NCBI GenBank assembly: GCA_950295325.1 | Contig: OX485807.1 | Coordinates: forward strand, 37,974,440 to 38,038,439 | DNA: 64,000 nucleotides | Source of the DNA: Polytrichum commune | Lineage: Eukaryota; Streptophyta; Polytrichopsida; Polytrichales; Polytrichaceae | Direction: 5' to 3' | Shown: positions 23,922 to 33,790 of the stretch, piece by piece | Layout: the number at the start of each line of letters is the position of its first letter | Numbering within the stretch: the stretch's first letter is position 1 | The notes under the pieces: generated by a model | Told to the model about the DNA's origin: nothing | Database searches by the model: none | The model's input: the letters and a program-made list of their open reading frames with translations, nothing else | Program-made: the position numbers and the translations under genes

Positions 23922-24572
23922 CTAATGCAGTGGACCGGCTTCGACATGAATTGGCTCACTGTTATTACCGCAAATGCAAGATCGGCCCTCATACCCGTCA
24001 TTGCATACATGAGAAATCCTACTGTAGCCTTGTATGAAACATCGTTCATTTCCCTTTGCACATTCCTAAAGTCCTCATCCAAAAGTTTTAATAATTTTGA
24101 ATTCGTATCGAATGGAGTTCCGACTAGTTTGCATTCTTCTATGTTAAAATGCTTGAGGACCTCGATGTAGCTCCCTTAGTTCATGGTGATAATACAGGCT
24201 TTTCTATTCCTCTCAAATTACACTCTTAGACAATAATGCAACTTTTCAAGATTGCTCATCAAAAACTCCTTCTCGAGCTCCGAATTTGAGCCATTTCAAA
24301 TGGGTTACATTGCTTGCCAATATGATTAAATCGTTCCCTAGAGGATTGCCACCAAAAACACTCACCTGTTTATTTGACGTATAACGAATGATTCGTTTGG
24401 CTCTTACTAAATCCTCATTGATGAAGAACGAGTCAATACGGTGCTATCACGCCCTCGGCGATTGTTTGAGTTTGTACAAAACTTTCTTAGATTTATACAC
24501 AAGGTGTTTATTTCCTTGTTGTACAAATCCCTCCGGTTGATCCATGTAGATCTCCACTTCTTATACTTTATT

Positions 24573-25400
24573 TTAAAATGTTGTTTTTACGTTCATTTTG
24601 TAGATCTCCCTATCCATGGCCGCTCCTATTGTGAGAGTGCATTTAATGATGATGAACTTGGCCACATGGCAAAGGTCCCATTGAAATCCACTCTGGCTAC
24701 TTAAAAATATCCTTTTGCTACTAACAATACATTTTGCCTCCCTCTTGGTGTGGAACACCCATTTGCACCCTACACACTTGCAATCCTTTAGAAGGTTGGT
24801 CAATTCGCACGTACCATTGGCCATGAATAGATCATACTTCTTTTGCATTGCAGCCTTCAAGCTGCTCGCATGTTCGGATTTCAATGCTTTGTACAAATTC
24901 AAATGATCATCCAAAAATACCATTTTGGCTCGTTCTTCGCCATGTTGGGGTAGAATGTGATTCTTCCACCACACTCCAGGTGGGCGTTGCTCCCTCTTAG
25001 GATATCTTCCATCTTTGCCAAATCTCTCGATGCGGCCGTCATTTTTTGCGGGTATTTCAATTGGTTTTTTTTTTTCATTTGTGACCAAATGATCTTCTAG
25101 TTGCTCCCCACGTTTCTCACCATCATTATACAAAGAAAAATTGAAAAAATTGTTTATAACAACCACTATAGGGCCTCCATTTCTCTCACTTGGACATGTC
25201 TCCAAATTATTTCCAACGCTCGTGTTATCCTCCATATATACCATGTCTTTAATTTTTATGATTTTTTTAGTTTGCAAACACATCAGCCTATAGGCTTTAG
25301 TTCCCTTATAATAACCCAAAAATAAACATTTGGTGTTTTTTGCGTGGACATTACTTTTTTTTCCATCCCGCACGATTGCATAGGCAATGCATCCGAACAC
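24573..25400 (-). pseudogene. Copia integrase C-terminus to RT start
   Basis: A 275-codon frame. Its N-terminal part is the integrase end (FGCIAYA, CLFLGYYKGTKAYRL), then the linker with KREQRPPGVWWKNH, then the RT beginning (AMQKKYDLFMANGTCELT, CKWVFHTKR). After that the frame loses resemblance, so the RT catalytic block is missing or scrambled toward 24000. It is the longest surviving piece of copia element 2. Confidence 0.85.
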
Positions 25401-25403
25401 ATA

Positions 25404-25636
25404 TATGTTTGCAATGTAAGGCCTTCTTCTGCTTCACGTTTCTTTGGGCGTAATATAGTCCATCGCCCTCGTTGGATATTAGTTTTGTATATAAATCGCA
25501 TTGGCCATTTCTTCCGCCCAAAATGATTGATAGAGGATTTAAACATGAAGCATATTTCTCACCATCTCTAAGTAGATGCGATTTGCACGTTCTACCACCC
25601 TATTTTGATGGGGCCTATATAAGGTGGATGTTTGTT
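25404..25636 (-). pseudogene. Copia integrase core, part adjoining the insertion
   Basis: Reading leftward from the insertion point, the frame gives QNRVVERANR and LEMVRNML, matching the integrase signature QNGVVERKNRT..EMAR.ML. The frame continues from 38124-38200 across the inserted element. Confidence 0.85.
25625..25636. repeat. Target-site duplication, left copy
   Basis: TGGATGTTTGTT, repeated at 38123-38134. The next base differs (A here, T on the right). The first T could belong to the right-hand tail, so 11 bp are certain and 12 possible. Confidence 0.93.
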
Positions 25637-27619
25637 AACGAAGTCATAAGTTGAGATGAGTCATTCATAAAAGGGTATGAGGAAGCCGATGTATACGTAC
25701 TACGGCCGGAGGAGTAGGACAGCGTCGTAATGCTTTGGATTCCATGATCGGTGCCCTTTCAGAGGCCGGGAGGCTGCAGGAGGTCAGGGGAGAGAGGTAA
25801 GGTTGAAGCATCGCTATGTGGTGCTCCTCGAAACTCTCCCCTCTCCACCCACCTCACCAAGCCCTGAAAGGCCGCTCAAACGGCCACCTCAACACCCTCG
25901 GAGAGATATATAAACAGGAGGACCAACACCACAACATCACTTTGGGAATGCACACTTCGAGAGCTAGCCAGGAAGCGACATCTTGATCAGATTTTGAGTA
26001 GAAGCGGCTCACAGCGACACTTGAGCCGATCTTGAAGCGGAGTGACTCTCAGTGACATCAGGAGCGAGAGATACTACCGGATAGGAAGAGAGCATAGATT
26101 CTAAGACGGAGAGGACATTGGAATGAGAGATCTAGCGCAATACCTGTGAGATCAGATAGCTAAGCAGCAGAGAGCCTGCAGATCTAGAAACAGCAACTGA
26201 AAGCAAGGACAGAAGTTAGATAGCAAGAGAGTTTATAGTGAGACACATCTGCAGATCCCCGAAAAACTACACCTGCACCGAAACTGCGGCGACCCCAACA
26301 ACTCGACATTGAGTTCCGGAACCTGCACCGAACGGAGGCCCACTACAGATCAAGGTTGCGGCGATCTCAACAAAACACCTGGAGTCCACTCACGCCGGCA
26401 TCTGGAGGACTGCAGAGCCGATCTTCGCTCAGAAACCAAGCTCACAGAATCCAATGTAAGCTGCCAAGGACACCCACCTGACGACTTCTACAAAGCGGCG
26501 ACACTAACCGGAGATTCAAACCAGCACCCCCTGCGGTGCGGTGACAACTGAGATCCCTGTGCTACAGCACTCTAGGACTTGATTACCACATTCAAGAAGC
26601 AAGACAACTAGGGAGCACGAGCGACCCCCCCGAAGATCCCCCCGAAGATCGTCATCAGACTGTGAAGAAGATTGCAGTCATACAAGAGCCGAAGCCGAAG
26701 AGACCCGAAGAGACCCCATAGCCGTTTTCTACCAACGACCGAGGATCATTCGCCGCACTTCCAGATCAAATAGTATACTCTTGAACTTTCTTTCCAAACC
26801 CTGCTGCAATCCCACACCAAAGACGTGAGAGTTCGGGGCCTTTGTCCCTTGCTGCACGGAGAGAAACAAGTCCAGGAACGAGAAAAGACGACTGAGGTAG
26901 AGCAAGGTGTAGAGCTGCTCGCCACCGAACTCTGCTGCCGAAAGAAGAAGGTGGTTGGAGTGAGAAACTACTGGTCGAAAGCATACTGGGAATTAAGCAG
27001 CAAGAATACACATTGTTACTGGAGCAAGAAACTGCTTGGAATTCAAGAGGAGCCGTTGGAGAGGAGCTGCTGGAGGGCCATTCCGTCGAAGGTTGCTGTC
27101 CCGGCCGAGGAGCGGACAACGACTCTACTGCGAACAGAGAGTAGGAGCGGAGCAGCTGTGTAGAGCTGAACCGCCACGAAAGGAGGGAGTTCGAATCTGA
27201 GACCTGCAGCTGAGAGGTGACGGAGCTGTGGAGTTGGGAGGCTAGTTGCTTCCAACCAGACAGAGGAGGCTGCGGAAGGAGGGAGTTCGAGGTGCTGCGA
27301 AGGAGAGGAGCAACTCCAACAAAATACTGCCCGAGCTAAACCAGGTATCACTCAAAACCCCCACTTAGATAGACACTTAGACACATAGAGAACACACACA
27401 CAAACGAAACAAATTAAAATCACAGTAGATACACACACACACACATTAGTTAACTAGGCACTTAGCTTCCTTTTTGCTCCCTAAAAGTAGAAGTAGTTTT
27501 GCTGCCCTTCATCCGCTTGGTAAGTTTACACGTTAATTTGTTTTCTCATTTGCACATAGGCACACACATAGTCTTAGACACATCATAGCATTGATAGGTT
27601 TGTTAGGATAGTAAGCAAA
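25637..27619 (+). promoter_or_regulatory. 5' leader of the non-LTR element
   Basis: About 2 kb, clearly richer in G+C than the surroundings and full of CCGAAG, GCGGCGA and GGAG motifs, including a small tandem CCCCCCGAAGAT pair at about 26625-26650. Open frames inside (for example 26825-27163) overlap on both strands and look like by-products of composition. A GTAAGT donor-like site occurs at 27520. Likely promoter and untranslated leader. Confidence 0.7.
25907..25914 (+). promoter_or_regulatory. TATA box in the leader
   Basis: TATATAAA in the context GGAGAGATATATAAACAGG, a strong match to the plant TATA consensus, with an inferred start site near 25938-25945. It lies 270 bp inside the element, which is unusual because a downstream start would lose the first 300 bp on retrotransposition. 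Confidence 0.55.
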
Positions 27620-28378
27620 ATGAAGGTTGCATATGCAACCTACCTTGTTATCATTATGTGGCTAGTACTAGCCACACCATACTGGATATACTCTCATAGT
27701 GACAACTCTCACACCACATGGGAATGCCTTACAAACTCTTGCTTTAAAAACACATATAAGAACGTCATAAATCCAAAGGTATGGTATAACAACCTTAATG
27801 TTCATATCATAAATGAATGTTCCATTAGAAATAATGGATCCATGGTAGTAACGGTAGATGCTTGTGCTTTTAGTTATACTTGCCTCAAATGCTTAGGAGA
27901 TGTATGGAATGTTAGAGCTGTGACAAATCATAATCTGCATAAGAGCACTTACAACCAATTTGTAAAAACTAATATGAAGATTCATATGAATAAGAAAAGG
28001 TGTTATCATAGGATGAATGCAAGTTATACTCATACTAGTACTCATTTGATGTTAGAACATGCAAATTACTTCTTCTTTCACTCTCAATTCCTAGGAGGCC
28101 CACAACTTAATTTGTGGAAAAGAATTAGAGGAAAGAAAATAAGAAGTATACCTCATTCAAAACTAAAGTACGAAACGTTTGTTTGCTTTGCTTATATCAG
28201 AATGGCAACCATCACTCCAACCTCATCATCCCTTAAGTTGTTTGAAAATAAAAACATAGATTCTACAAGTGGAAAACGTCCAGTGCTTGCTGTGGTATTG
28301 TCAAGTCAAAAAAATGTTAAAGGAATAGCACCCACTGAGAGAACACGCCCCCCTATTGGTTTGGTTTTCAAGCTATGA
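27620..28378 (+). CDS. ORF0: small protein with hydrophobic N-terminus
   Basis: 252 codons. Residues 1-25 form a signal-peptide or membrane-anchor stretch (MKVAYATYLVIIMWLVLATP). The next 120 residues carry spaced cysteines (WECLTNSC, ACAFSYTCLKCLGD, KKRC) and many Asn/His, which suggests an exported or lumenal domain. The last 60 residues, from MATITPTSSS, are basic and Pro/Thr-rich, more like the start of an ORF1 protein. The TGA overlaps the ATG of ORF1 (ATGA at 28375-28378), an arrangement used elsewhere for termination-reinitiation. I recognise no family. It may be an element gene, or an acquired fragment fused ahead of ORF1. Confidence 0.6.
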   Translation: MKVAYATYLVIIMWLVLATPYWIYSHSDNSHTTWECLTNSCFKNTYKNVINPKVWYNNLNVHIINECSIRNNGSMVVTVDACAFSYTCLKCLGDVWNVRAVTNHNLHKSTYNQFVKTNMKIHMNKKRCYHRMNASYTHTSTHLMLEHANYFFFHSQFLGGPQLNLWKRIRGKKIRSIPHSKLKYETFVCFAYIRMATITPTSSSLKLFENKNIDSTSGKRPVLAVVLSSQKNVKGIAPTERTRPPIGLVFKL

Positions 28379-29454
28379 ACACAATTGCAAAATTTGCCAA
28401 CATGCCTCTCATTCAAACACCTTCTTTCACTGAGTTAGTCAAAAAAGGTATGTGTGAGTCTGAAGCACATGAAATGGTGGAGTCATCTCCCTCCTTTCCG
28501 TTCGTTGCCCAAGAAGAGTGGCCTTCTATACGAACGGATGGTAAGGAGGGAATGCACTATAATCTCATACAGATTTCTTCAGATGTGGAAGTGGGTGATC
28601 ATGGATTTGCTTTGGACTATCACATATCTATCCATTTTGAAATTGAAAGAATAGAATTGGATAGAGATGTGATACTCAACTTAACAAAGGATAGACTAAA
28701 AACAATGAGGATAGAGGTCGGGGAAGTCCTAGGGGAGCCCATAGCTATCCTTTGTTTTCATGGGACCAAAAGATGGAGTGGAATTATTAAACTCCACCTT
28801 AAAAACCCTGAAATGGATGGATATGGCCTTCTCTGTGGATTGAGACCTTTCATCCTCAAGCTTGGCCAATTTACACATGCTATAGGCAAAGTGTGTAAAT
28901 CCTTTTATACCATTGCAATTGCATCCATGCTCTCCGTCAAAGTCACAACCCCATCAATCAAGGGTAAAGAATGGTATGATTTGTTTGTAGAAATAGTTGG
29001 GGATGGATTTCGACGAGGCCTTGACTTTGAAATAACGAATGTGCAAAAATCAGCAGATGCAGAGTTTGCTTGGATTAAAGCACCCTCTCCAGAGGAAGCC
29101 AAAAGAATTAAAACACTCAAACTTTCGTTTTTCAATGAAATAGTAGATGTAAACTTTGCAAGTAACGAAAAACTCTCAGAAGATGATAAAGCCCGAAAAA
29201 ATGCACTCATCCTAATTGCCCGTAACCTCAATAAGGTAAAAACAACCATGCAAATCGAAAAAGAAATCCGAAAATGCATGGGAGAACTAAATGTTCTCGG
29301 TTTTTACTTTAGACTTGAGAACGGGAAGCATACGGGCTCATGCAATGTCCAATGCCTCAACTCGTTTGTCTACAAGAAATTTGTTAAGAAAAATGAAAAA
29401 AATTTGGTAAATATGTTGAATTTACCCCCCATCCAAAAAGTCTTGACGGGATAA
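28375..29454 (+). CDS. ORF1 protein, RRM-like RNA-binding region
   Basis: 359 codons. The N-terminal two thirds are unfamiliar. About residues 275-345 look like an RRM: KARKNALILIARNL (beta 1), EIRKCMGE (helix), VLGFYFRL (beta 2), GSCNVQCLNSFVYKKF (beta 3 and helix). ORF1 proteins of non-LTR elements bind their own RNA, so the role is inferred as RNP formation. The frame closes at 29452-29454, but the -1 frame stays open across 29421-29819 and continues with sensible sequence. A run of six C (29425-29430) lies just before the stop. Base composition is normal for the region, unlike ORF2. Confidence 0.75.
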   Translation: MNTIAKFANMPLIQTPSFTELVKKGMCESEAHEMVESSPSFPFVAQEEWPSIRTDGKEGMHYNLIQISSDVEVGDHGFALDYHISIHFEIERIELDRDVILNLTKDRLKTMRIEVGEVLGEPIAILCFHGTKRWSGIIKLHLKNPEMDGYGLLCGLRPFILKLGQFTHAIGKVCKSFYTIAIASMLSVKVTTPSIKGKEWYDLFVEIVGDGFRRGLDFEITNVQKSADAEFAWIKAPSPEEAKRIKTLKLSFFNEIVDVNFASNEKLSEDDKARKNALILIARNLNKVKTTMQIEKEIRKCMGELNVLGFYFRLENGKHTGSCNVQCLNSFVYKKFVKKNEKNLVNMLNLPPIQKVLTG

Positions 29455-29819
29455 ATGCACCTAGTAAAGAAGAGCTAGTTAGACTTGGATTTTCAGACGT
29501 GAACACCGCACTTGCAAACACCATCCAAGCTCTGGAGAATGGACCGCACCAAAACATCACCAACAAAGATCTCAACAAGATGGTAGAAGCAGCGGTAAAA
29601 AATGGGACGGATGAAATACGAAAAGAAATGGTGAACCTTAAAGGTGAGATTGTGCAAGAGACAAAGGTTTATGCCGACCATGTGCAAGCGGAGTCAAACA
29701 AGAATTCCAAGCTCCAAATACAACTCCTTCAAAGGCAAATGAAGATTACCTTGGATGCTATCGAAGCGGCTCATCCGGACATATCGGAAATTGAAAACAA
29801 TATGGACTTGACAAACTAA
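29421..29819 (+). CDS. C-terminal coiled-coil part of ORF1, in the -1 frame
   Basis: Read in the -1 frame from the C6 run, the sequence gives KSLDGINAPSKEELVRLGF, then a charged helix-rich stretch (KMVEAAVKNGTDEIRKEMVN, LKGEIVQETKVY, LQIQLLQRQMKITLDAIEAA) ending in TAA at 29819. The first in-frame ATG is 29499, but the open frame begins earlier. It likely forms a coiled coil for trimerisation, as in many ORF1 proteins. It is joined to the preceding frame either by -1 frameshifting or by correcting a one-base indel. Confidence 0.65.
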   Translation, partial: FTPHPKSLDGINAPSKEELVRLGFSDVNTALANTIQALENGPHQNITNKDLNKMVEAAVKNGTDEIRKEMVNLKGEIVQETKVYADHVQAESNKNSKLQIQLLQRQMKITLDAIEAAHPDISEIENNMDLTN

Positions 29820-30052
29820 TTTCGACAAACATCCCGGCGGCGTACAATTATAAATTACTTATAGTATATTTATATACTAAAAACAAAAACATAATTAAAT
29901 TATTAATATATACTAAAAATAAAACCCTACCAAATAAAATAGTATATAACATCAAAAATTCACAAAGAAAACCCCCCCAACACCTCACAAAAACAAATCT
30001 ATTTACTCACAATACAACAATATCCTATCCAATACAACAAAGTACACAATAC

Positions 30053-30378
30053 GGCCTCAGCCTACCGGCCTCGCCACAAAATAAAACTAACAAGGTATAT
30101 ACACTACCACTCCCTCAACCCCATCATTAACACAATCACAAAGCCTACCCACCAACATACTAAACCTATACACTACCTCCCAAAAACTACACAAAAAACA
30201 ATAATTGCCTTACCTAATCTATTTACAAAAAGTAAATATAAACTACTCACCTTAAATAAACCTCACCTCAACATCAAACACCATCACAAATCCTATTTCA
30301 AACACCTATTAAACCCTCATTCAAAATACCAACCTCACCCAAAAGATACAATGGCCTCGGCCTACCGGCCTCGCCACA
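30053..30378 (+). repeat. 26-nt motif repeated exactly 300 bp apart, in frame
   Basis: The block 30053-30078 recurs at 30353-30378 with a single A/G difference. The core is CCTACCGGCCTCGCCACA. Both copies encode ASAYRPRH in the ORF2 frame, and the difference is synonymous (TCA/TCG). The second is preceded by ATG (30351) and the first by ACG (30051). The frame is open from 29943 to 31508. Confidence 0.85.
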
Positions 30379-31511
30379 CAAATAATAACACATACCACTT
30401 CATAAATAACTGGAGACCTAACTCAATAACAAGCCAAAAATCTATAAAAAATACAAACTCACACTTCTCACCCAAACAAATAGAAAACATCATACCCGCT
30501 ATACCTAACCTCTTTACTACAACCAAGTTCATAATTATAATTTATCTAAAAACAAACATGAAAAATCCAAAAACACTCCATTCCCACGAATACTACTTTA
30601 TTAACAAACTAGAATTGCTAAAATGCGGGGACATAGAACCCAATCCCGGACCAATGCCTAACATCCTACATACACACCCTGCTACACACCAAAAAAGAGC
30701 CAATATCTACTTCATTCCAAACACTATAAAACTACAACCTGAATACCAACACATAGCAAACACATTTGCCCCCATACTAAAAAACACATACCCACTACAC
30801 CCTCAAGCAATAACCACCTACCCACATCTACATCAATATATCCAAACACAAAGGCAATCACCACTAACCCATATGCTATACGCTCTAATTATCACCATCC
30901 ACCCCTCAATAGACACATGCAATAACATACTAACCCAATCCCAAAATTACCACTTTAATAACATATGGACGAACACATTAATTATCAGACTGGCCAACCT
31001 CACCAACCCCCCCGAAAGGCATATATCAACACCTCACCCATACACAACTTTTGTAGAAAACAATCAAGATATAATATACCCAAAAAACTCAATACACACA
31101 GAGATATATGAATTTATCCACAACCAAGATACTACACCAATACCAATCACCCTTCAAAATAATTTTCCCTTCCTCCCAAATCAATTGATCACCGAAGCAC
31201 TCCGATGCCTAGAAAGCATCAACGAATATTCACACCCACCCCCACCCCCAGCTACTCCCACACCAACCCCAAGAATTAACACCGACACCGAGCACGAAAT
31301 AAATATAATAACATGGAATGCGTCATCACTGAACATATCATTACCAAACCTACAAAGCCTAATAAACAACTCGCTAAACAACACAGCAATTATACATATC
31401 CAAGAAACCAAACTAATTGCAAATAAATCTACAAAATACATACAAAACTTATTTCCGGAATTTAAACTCATTTTCAACAACACACATGCACTCATAAGAT
31501 GCATACAATAA
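30351..31511 (+). CDS. ORF2 part 1: 2A motif and start of APE endonuclease
   Basis: 386 codons to an in-frame TAA (31509-31511), with the same frame continuing at once (next ATG 31515). Residues 89-101 are LLKCGDIEPNPGP, a full match to the 2A consensus D-[VI]-E-x-N-P-G-P, at which ribosomes skip the last Gly-Pro bond. The APE-type endonuclease begins at about residue 317: IITWNAS with Asn323 and IHIQETK with catalytic Glu352. APE nicks target DNA to prime reverse transcription. A hydrophobic FIIIIYL stretch lies at residues 60-66, ahead of 2A. The frame is also open 136 codons upstream of this ATG. Confidence 0.85.
   Translation: MASAYRPRHTNNNTYHFINNWRPNSITSQKSIKNTNSHFSPKQIENIIPAIPNLFTTTKFIIIIYLKTNMKNPKTLHSHEYYFINKLELLKCGDIEPNPGPMPNILHTHPATHQKRANIYFIPNTIKLQPEYQHIANTFAPILKNTYPLHPQAITTYPHLHQYIQTQRQSPLTHMLYALIITIHPSIDTCNNILTQSQNYHFNNIWTNTLIIRLANLTNPPERHISTPHPYTTFVENNQDIIYPKNSIHTEIYEFIHNQDTTPIPITLQNNFPFLPNQLITEALRCLESINEYSHPPPPPATPTPTPRINTDTEHEINIITWNASSLNISLPNLQSLINNSLNNTAIIHIQETKLIANKSTKYIQNLFPEFKLIFNNTHALIRCIQ
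30615..30653 (+). other. 2A ribosome-skipping motif in ORF2
   Basis: It encodes LLKCGDIEPNPGP. The Gly codon GGA is 30648-30650 and the following Pro codon CCA 30651-30653. If active, it would release a roughly 100-residue N-terminal peptide and start the endonuclease-RT polyprotein with Pro. Confidence 0.85.
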
Positions 31512-31514
31512 AGA

Positions 31515-32396
31515 ATGCCTTATACCCCCGGAAGAGGAGGCTTACTCACACTTATCCACAAGAAATATGCATTCCCTGGGAATATCACCAAAATTCCCAC
31601 GCCAGTAAATATATCCCCATACCTACAAATAATTAAAATAAACAACCATCTACTAATACCTTGGCTAATCATACACATGTACATGCCTACACACTTAGAA
31701 GACACATGCCTCATTCCACACCTTAAGAACGAAATCACTAACGAAATCACTATACACCCCAATCACATGTATACATTATGTGGGGACTTTAACCGAGATA
31801 TCGCACTTAGAGGCAGACAAAATAACAACATTAACACCCCTCCACAAGAAGAAGATTACCAATGGAAAATTTTCACCGCATCACTCAACCTAGAATATAT
31901 CCCAACTAACACTAGCATCTCCAGACAAGGAGGCTATAATTACACATCAACAAGTCTAATAGATGGATTCTACATTCACTCACTAGACAACAGCAAATTC
32001 ATTTCTACCACAAACACAAACATGAATCTAAACTCAGACCATTATCCAGTTGTACTATATATCCCCCACAACACCCTTATAGCCAGATCCCCACCCCCCA
32101 CAAACACGTCACCAACTAGAATACTAAACCCAATATCACCAGAAAACATCAAAAAATTCAACATAACATTCTTCGAAGAAAACTTTGCACTAATAAAAGC
32201 CCTTACAACCCTACTCGAAAACCACCAATACTTAAGCCCGGATCAATGGGCGGAAGCTTGTACAACATTCGACCACATTGTATACAAAATTTCAGAAACA
32301 ATTGAAGAAACCTGTAAAGCAGACCCACTATCCAACCTTACGAACAGAACATCACAACAAGGTGGGCTTTTGCCACGCAAACTTGCGAGAAAATGA
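31515..32396 (+). CDS. ORF2 part 2: remainder of APE endonuclease
   Basis: In frame with the previous part. It carries CGDFNRDI (Asp91, Asn93 of this piece) and LNSDHYPVV (Asp175-His176), the conserved APE motifs after the QETK block, and SLIDGFYI between them. With Asn323 and Glu352 upstream, the active-site set is complete apart from the intervening TAA. It ends at TGA 32394-32396 (context ARK-stop-KRH). The frame then stays open to 33125, so this stop looks like a Trp codon changed to TGA. Confidence 0.85.
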   Translation: MPYTPGRGGLLTLIHKKYAFPGNITKIPTPVNISPYLQIIKINNHLLIPWLIIHMYMPTHLEDTCLIPHLKNEITNEITIHPNHMYTLCGDFNRDIALRGRQNNNINTPPQEEDYQWKIFTASLNLEYIPTNTSISRQGGYNYTSTSLIDGFYIHSLDNSKFISTTNTNMNLNSDHYPVVLYIPHNTLIARSPPPTNTSPTRILNPISPENIKKFNITFFEENFALIKALTTLLENHQYLSPDQWAEACTTFDHIVYKISETIEETCKADPLSNLTNRTSQQGGLLPRKLARK

Positions 32397-33790
32397 AAAA
32401 GACACCTCAACACATATCACCTCATCAGGAAAACCATATACATTGCACAACACGATCCATTCTGGCAAGCACACCCCATCCTAAACGATATACGAAACCA
32501 CCAACACACAAACATCCCACACCCACCTGTTATAACGGCACCTCCTACTGAATGGATTGATGCCATAGCAACCATCGCAAAAAATGCAAATAAAGAAGCC
32601 AAGAAAATTACCACAAAATACACCAAAGACTGCATTCTAAAGGCCGTATCAAAATACTGTCAAATATATGAAAAAAGCCCCAAAAAGATAAATCGAAAAG
32701 TCTTCAAGAACACTGAAACCTCACCCCTGGACTCCATCATTGATAGACAAAACAATATATTAACTAACCTAGAAGACATCGCAGCAGAAATATACACGCA
32801 ACAATCCATCAGTAACCGTCCTACAGTTCCCACATGCCAATATCAAAATACACATCCACTACACTGCACATGTAGAGTCCGGCAATATCCATGGCATGAC
32901 TTAGACAGACACATCATTGACAAACGAGGAGAACCCCAAATCCCCCTACACACGTATTTTGACCAAGAAATATACGACTTTTGTCTTAAAAACCTAAGTA
33001 ATAACAAAGCCCCAGGCCCAGACAAAATACCCAATTCAATTCTAAAAAACATGCCTCCACGCTTCCATAAATTACTCTTCTTATTTTTCAAACATTGTTA
33101 TAAACAAAAACAAATCCCTGCATCATAAAAACCAGTCTAACAGTTTTACTATACAAAAAAGGTTACCCATCACAACTAACAAATCATAGACCTATTGCAC
33201 TAGCTAACACCATATATAAATTCTACACGAGTACATTAACTTCATCCTATCAGCGTATGGAGAAAAATACCAAATATTACACGATAGTCAAGATGGGTTT
33301 AGAGCAGAGAGAAGCACTTCTAGACAAATCCAATTATTAATCGCAGCGCTTGAAGACGCAAGACTCACGAACCAAGATATATATATCCTTTACATTGACT
33401 TCAAAAACGCCTTCGGCTCCATTGATCACGCCAGACTTTTAGCCATAATGAAAGATCTGGAATATCTCACTGATTCCATAAATCTCATAGAAAATATATA
33501 TTCACAATCCTCAACAATATTCACTGGTGAACACTTCGGTAAAACCTTACCAATCCCTATTCAAAGAGGTACAATACAGGGTGATACCCTTAGCCCATAT
33601 CTATTTATCATATTCATAGAACCCCTCCTCAGATGGCTACAACAAGGGAATAATGAATACACTTTTGGTACATCTAAAATTAAAAATCTCATCAGCAGCA
33701 TATGCAGATAACCTAGCAGCAATCGCCAATAAACTAGAAACACTAGAAACACAACTCAACAAACTAGACAAATTCTGTGAATGAGCAAGA
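32397..33790 (+). pseudogene. ORF2 part 3: reverse transcriptase, broken
   Basis: In frame 32397-33125 it reads through HCTCRVRQYPWHDLD and NNKAPGPDKIPNSILK (RT motif 0/1). It meets TAA at 33126 and then gives NHRPIALANTIYK (motif 2a region). A one-base shift near 33235 leads to QDGFRAERS, the motif A Asp in YIDFKNAFGSIDH (33397-33399), and GTIQGDTLSPYLF (motif B). A second shift near 33695 leads to motif C, AYADNLAA (33698-33721), where the usual second Asp is Asn. A TGA at 33782 follows (FCE-stop-ARMDL). Family identity is unmistakable. Activity of this copy is unlikely. Confidence 0.9.

Larger units (their letters stand above)
23085..25636 (-). mobile_element. Copia element 2, 3' half (LTR, RNase H, RT, integrase end)
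   Basis: The downstream half of a minus-strand copia element whose upstream half continues at 38124-39443 on the far side of the inserted non-LTR element. It contains the LTR (23085-23358), RNase H (23703-23921), RT remnants and the integrase C-terminal part (24573-25636). Removing 25637-38122 and one copy of the target duplication rejoins the integrase frame exactly. No 5' LTR is found beyond 39443, so the element is also truncated there. Confidence 0.9.

Noticed and set aside
26825-27351. Open frames on both strands in the retrotransposon leader
   Set aside because: They overlap one another, have no motif and follow from high G+C and few stops. Treated as leader sequence.
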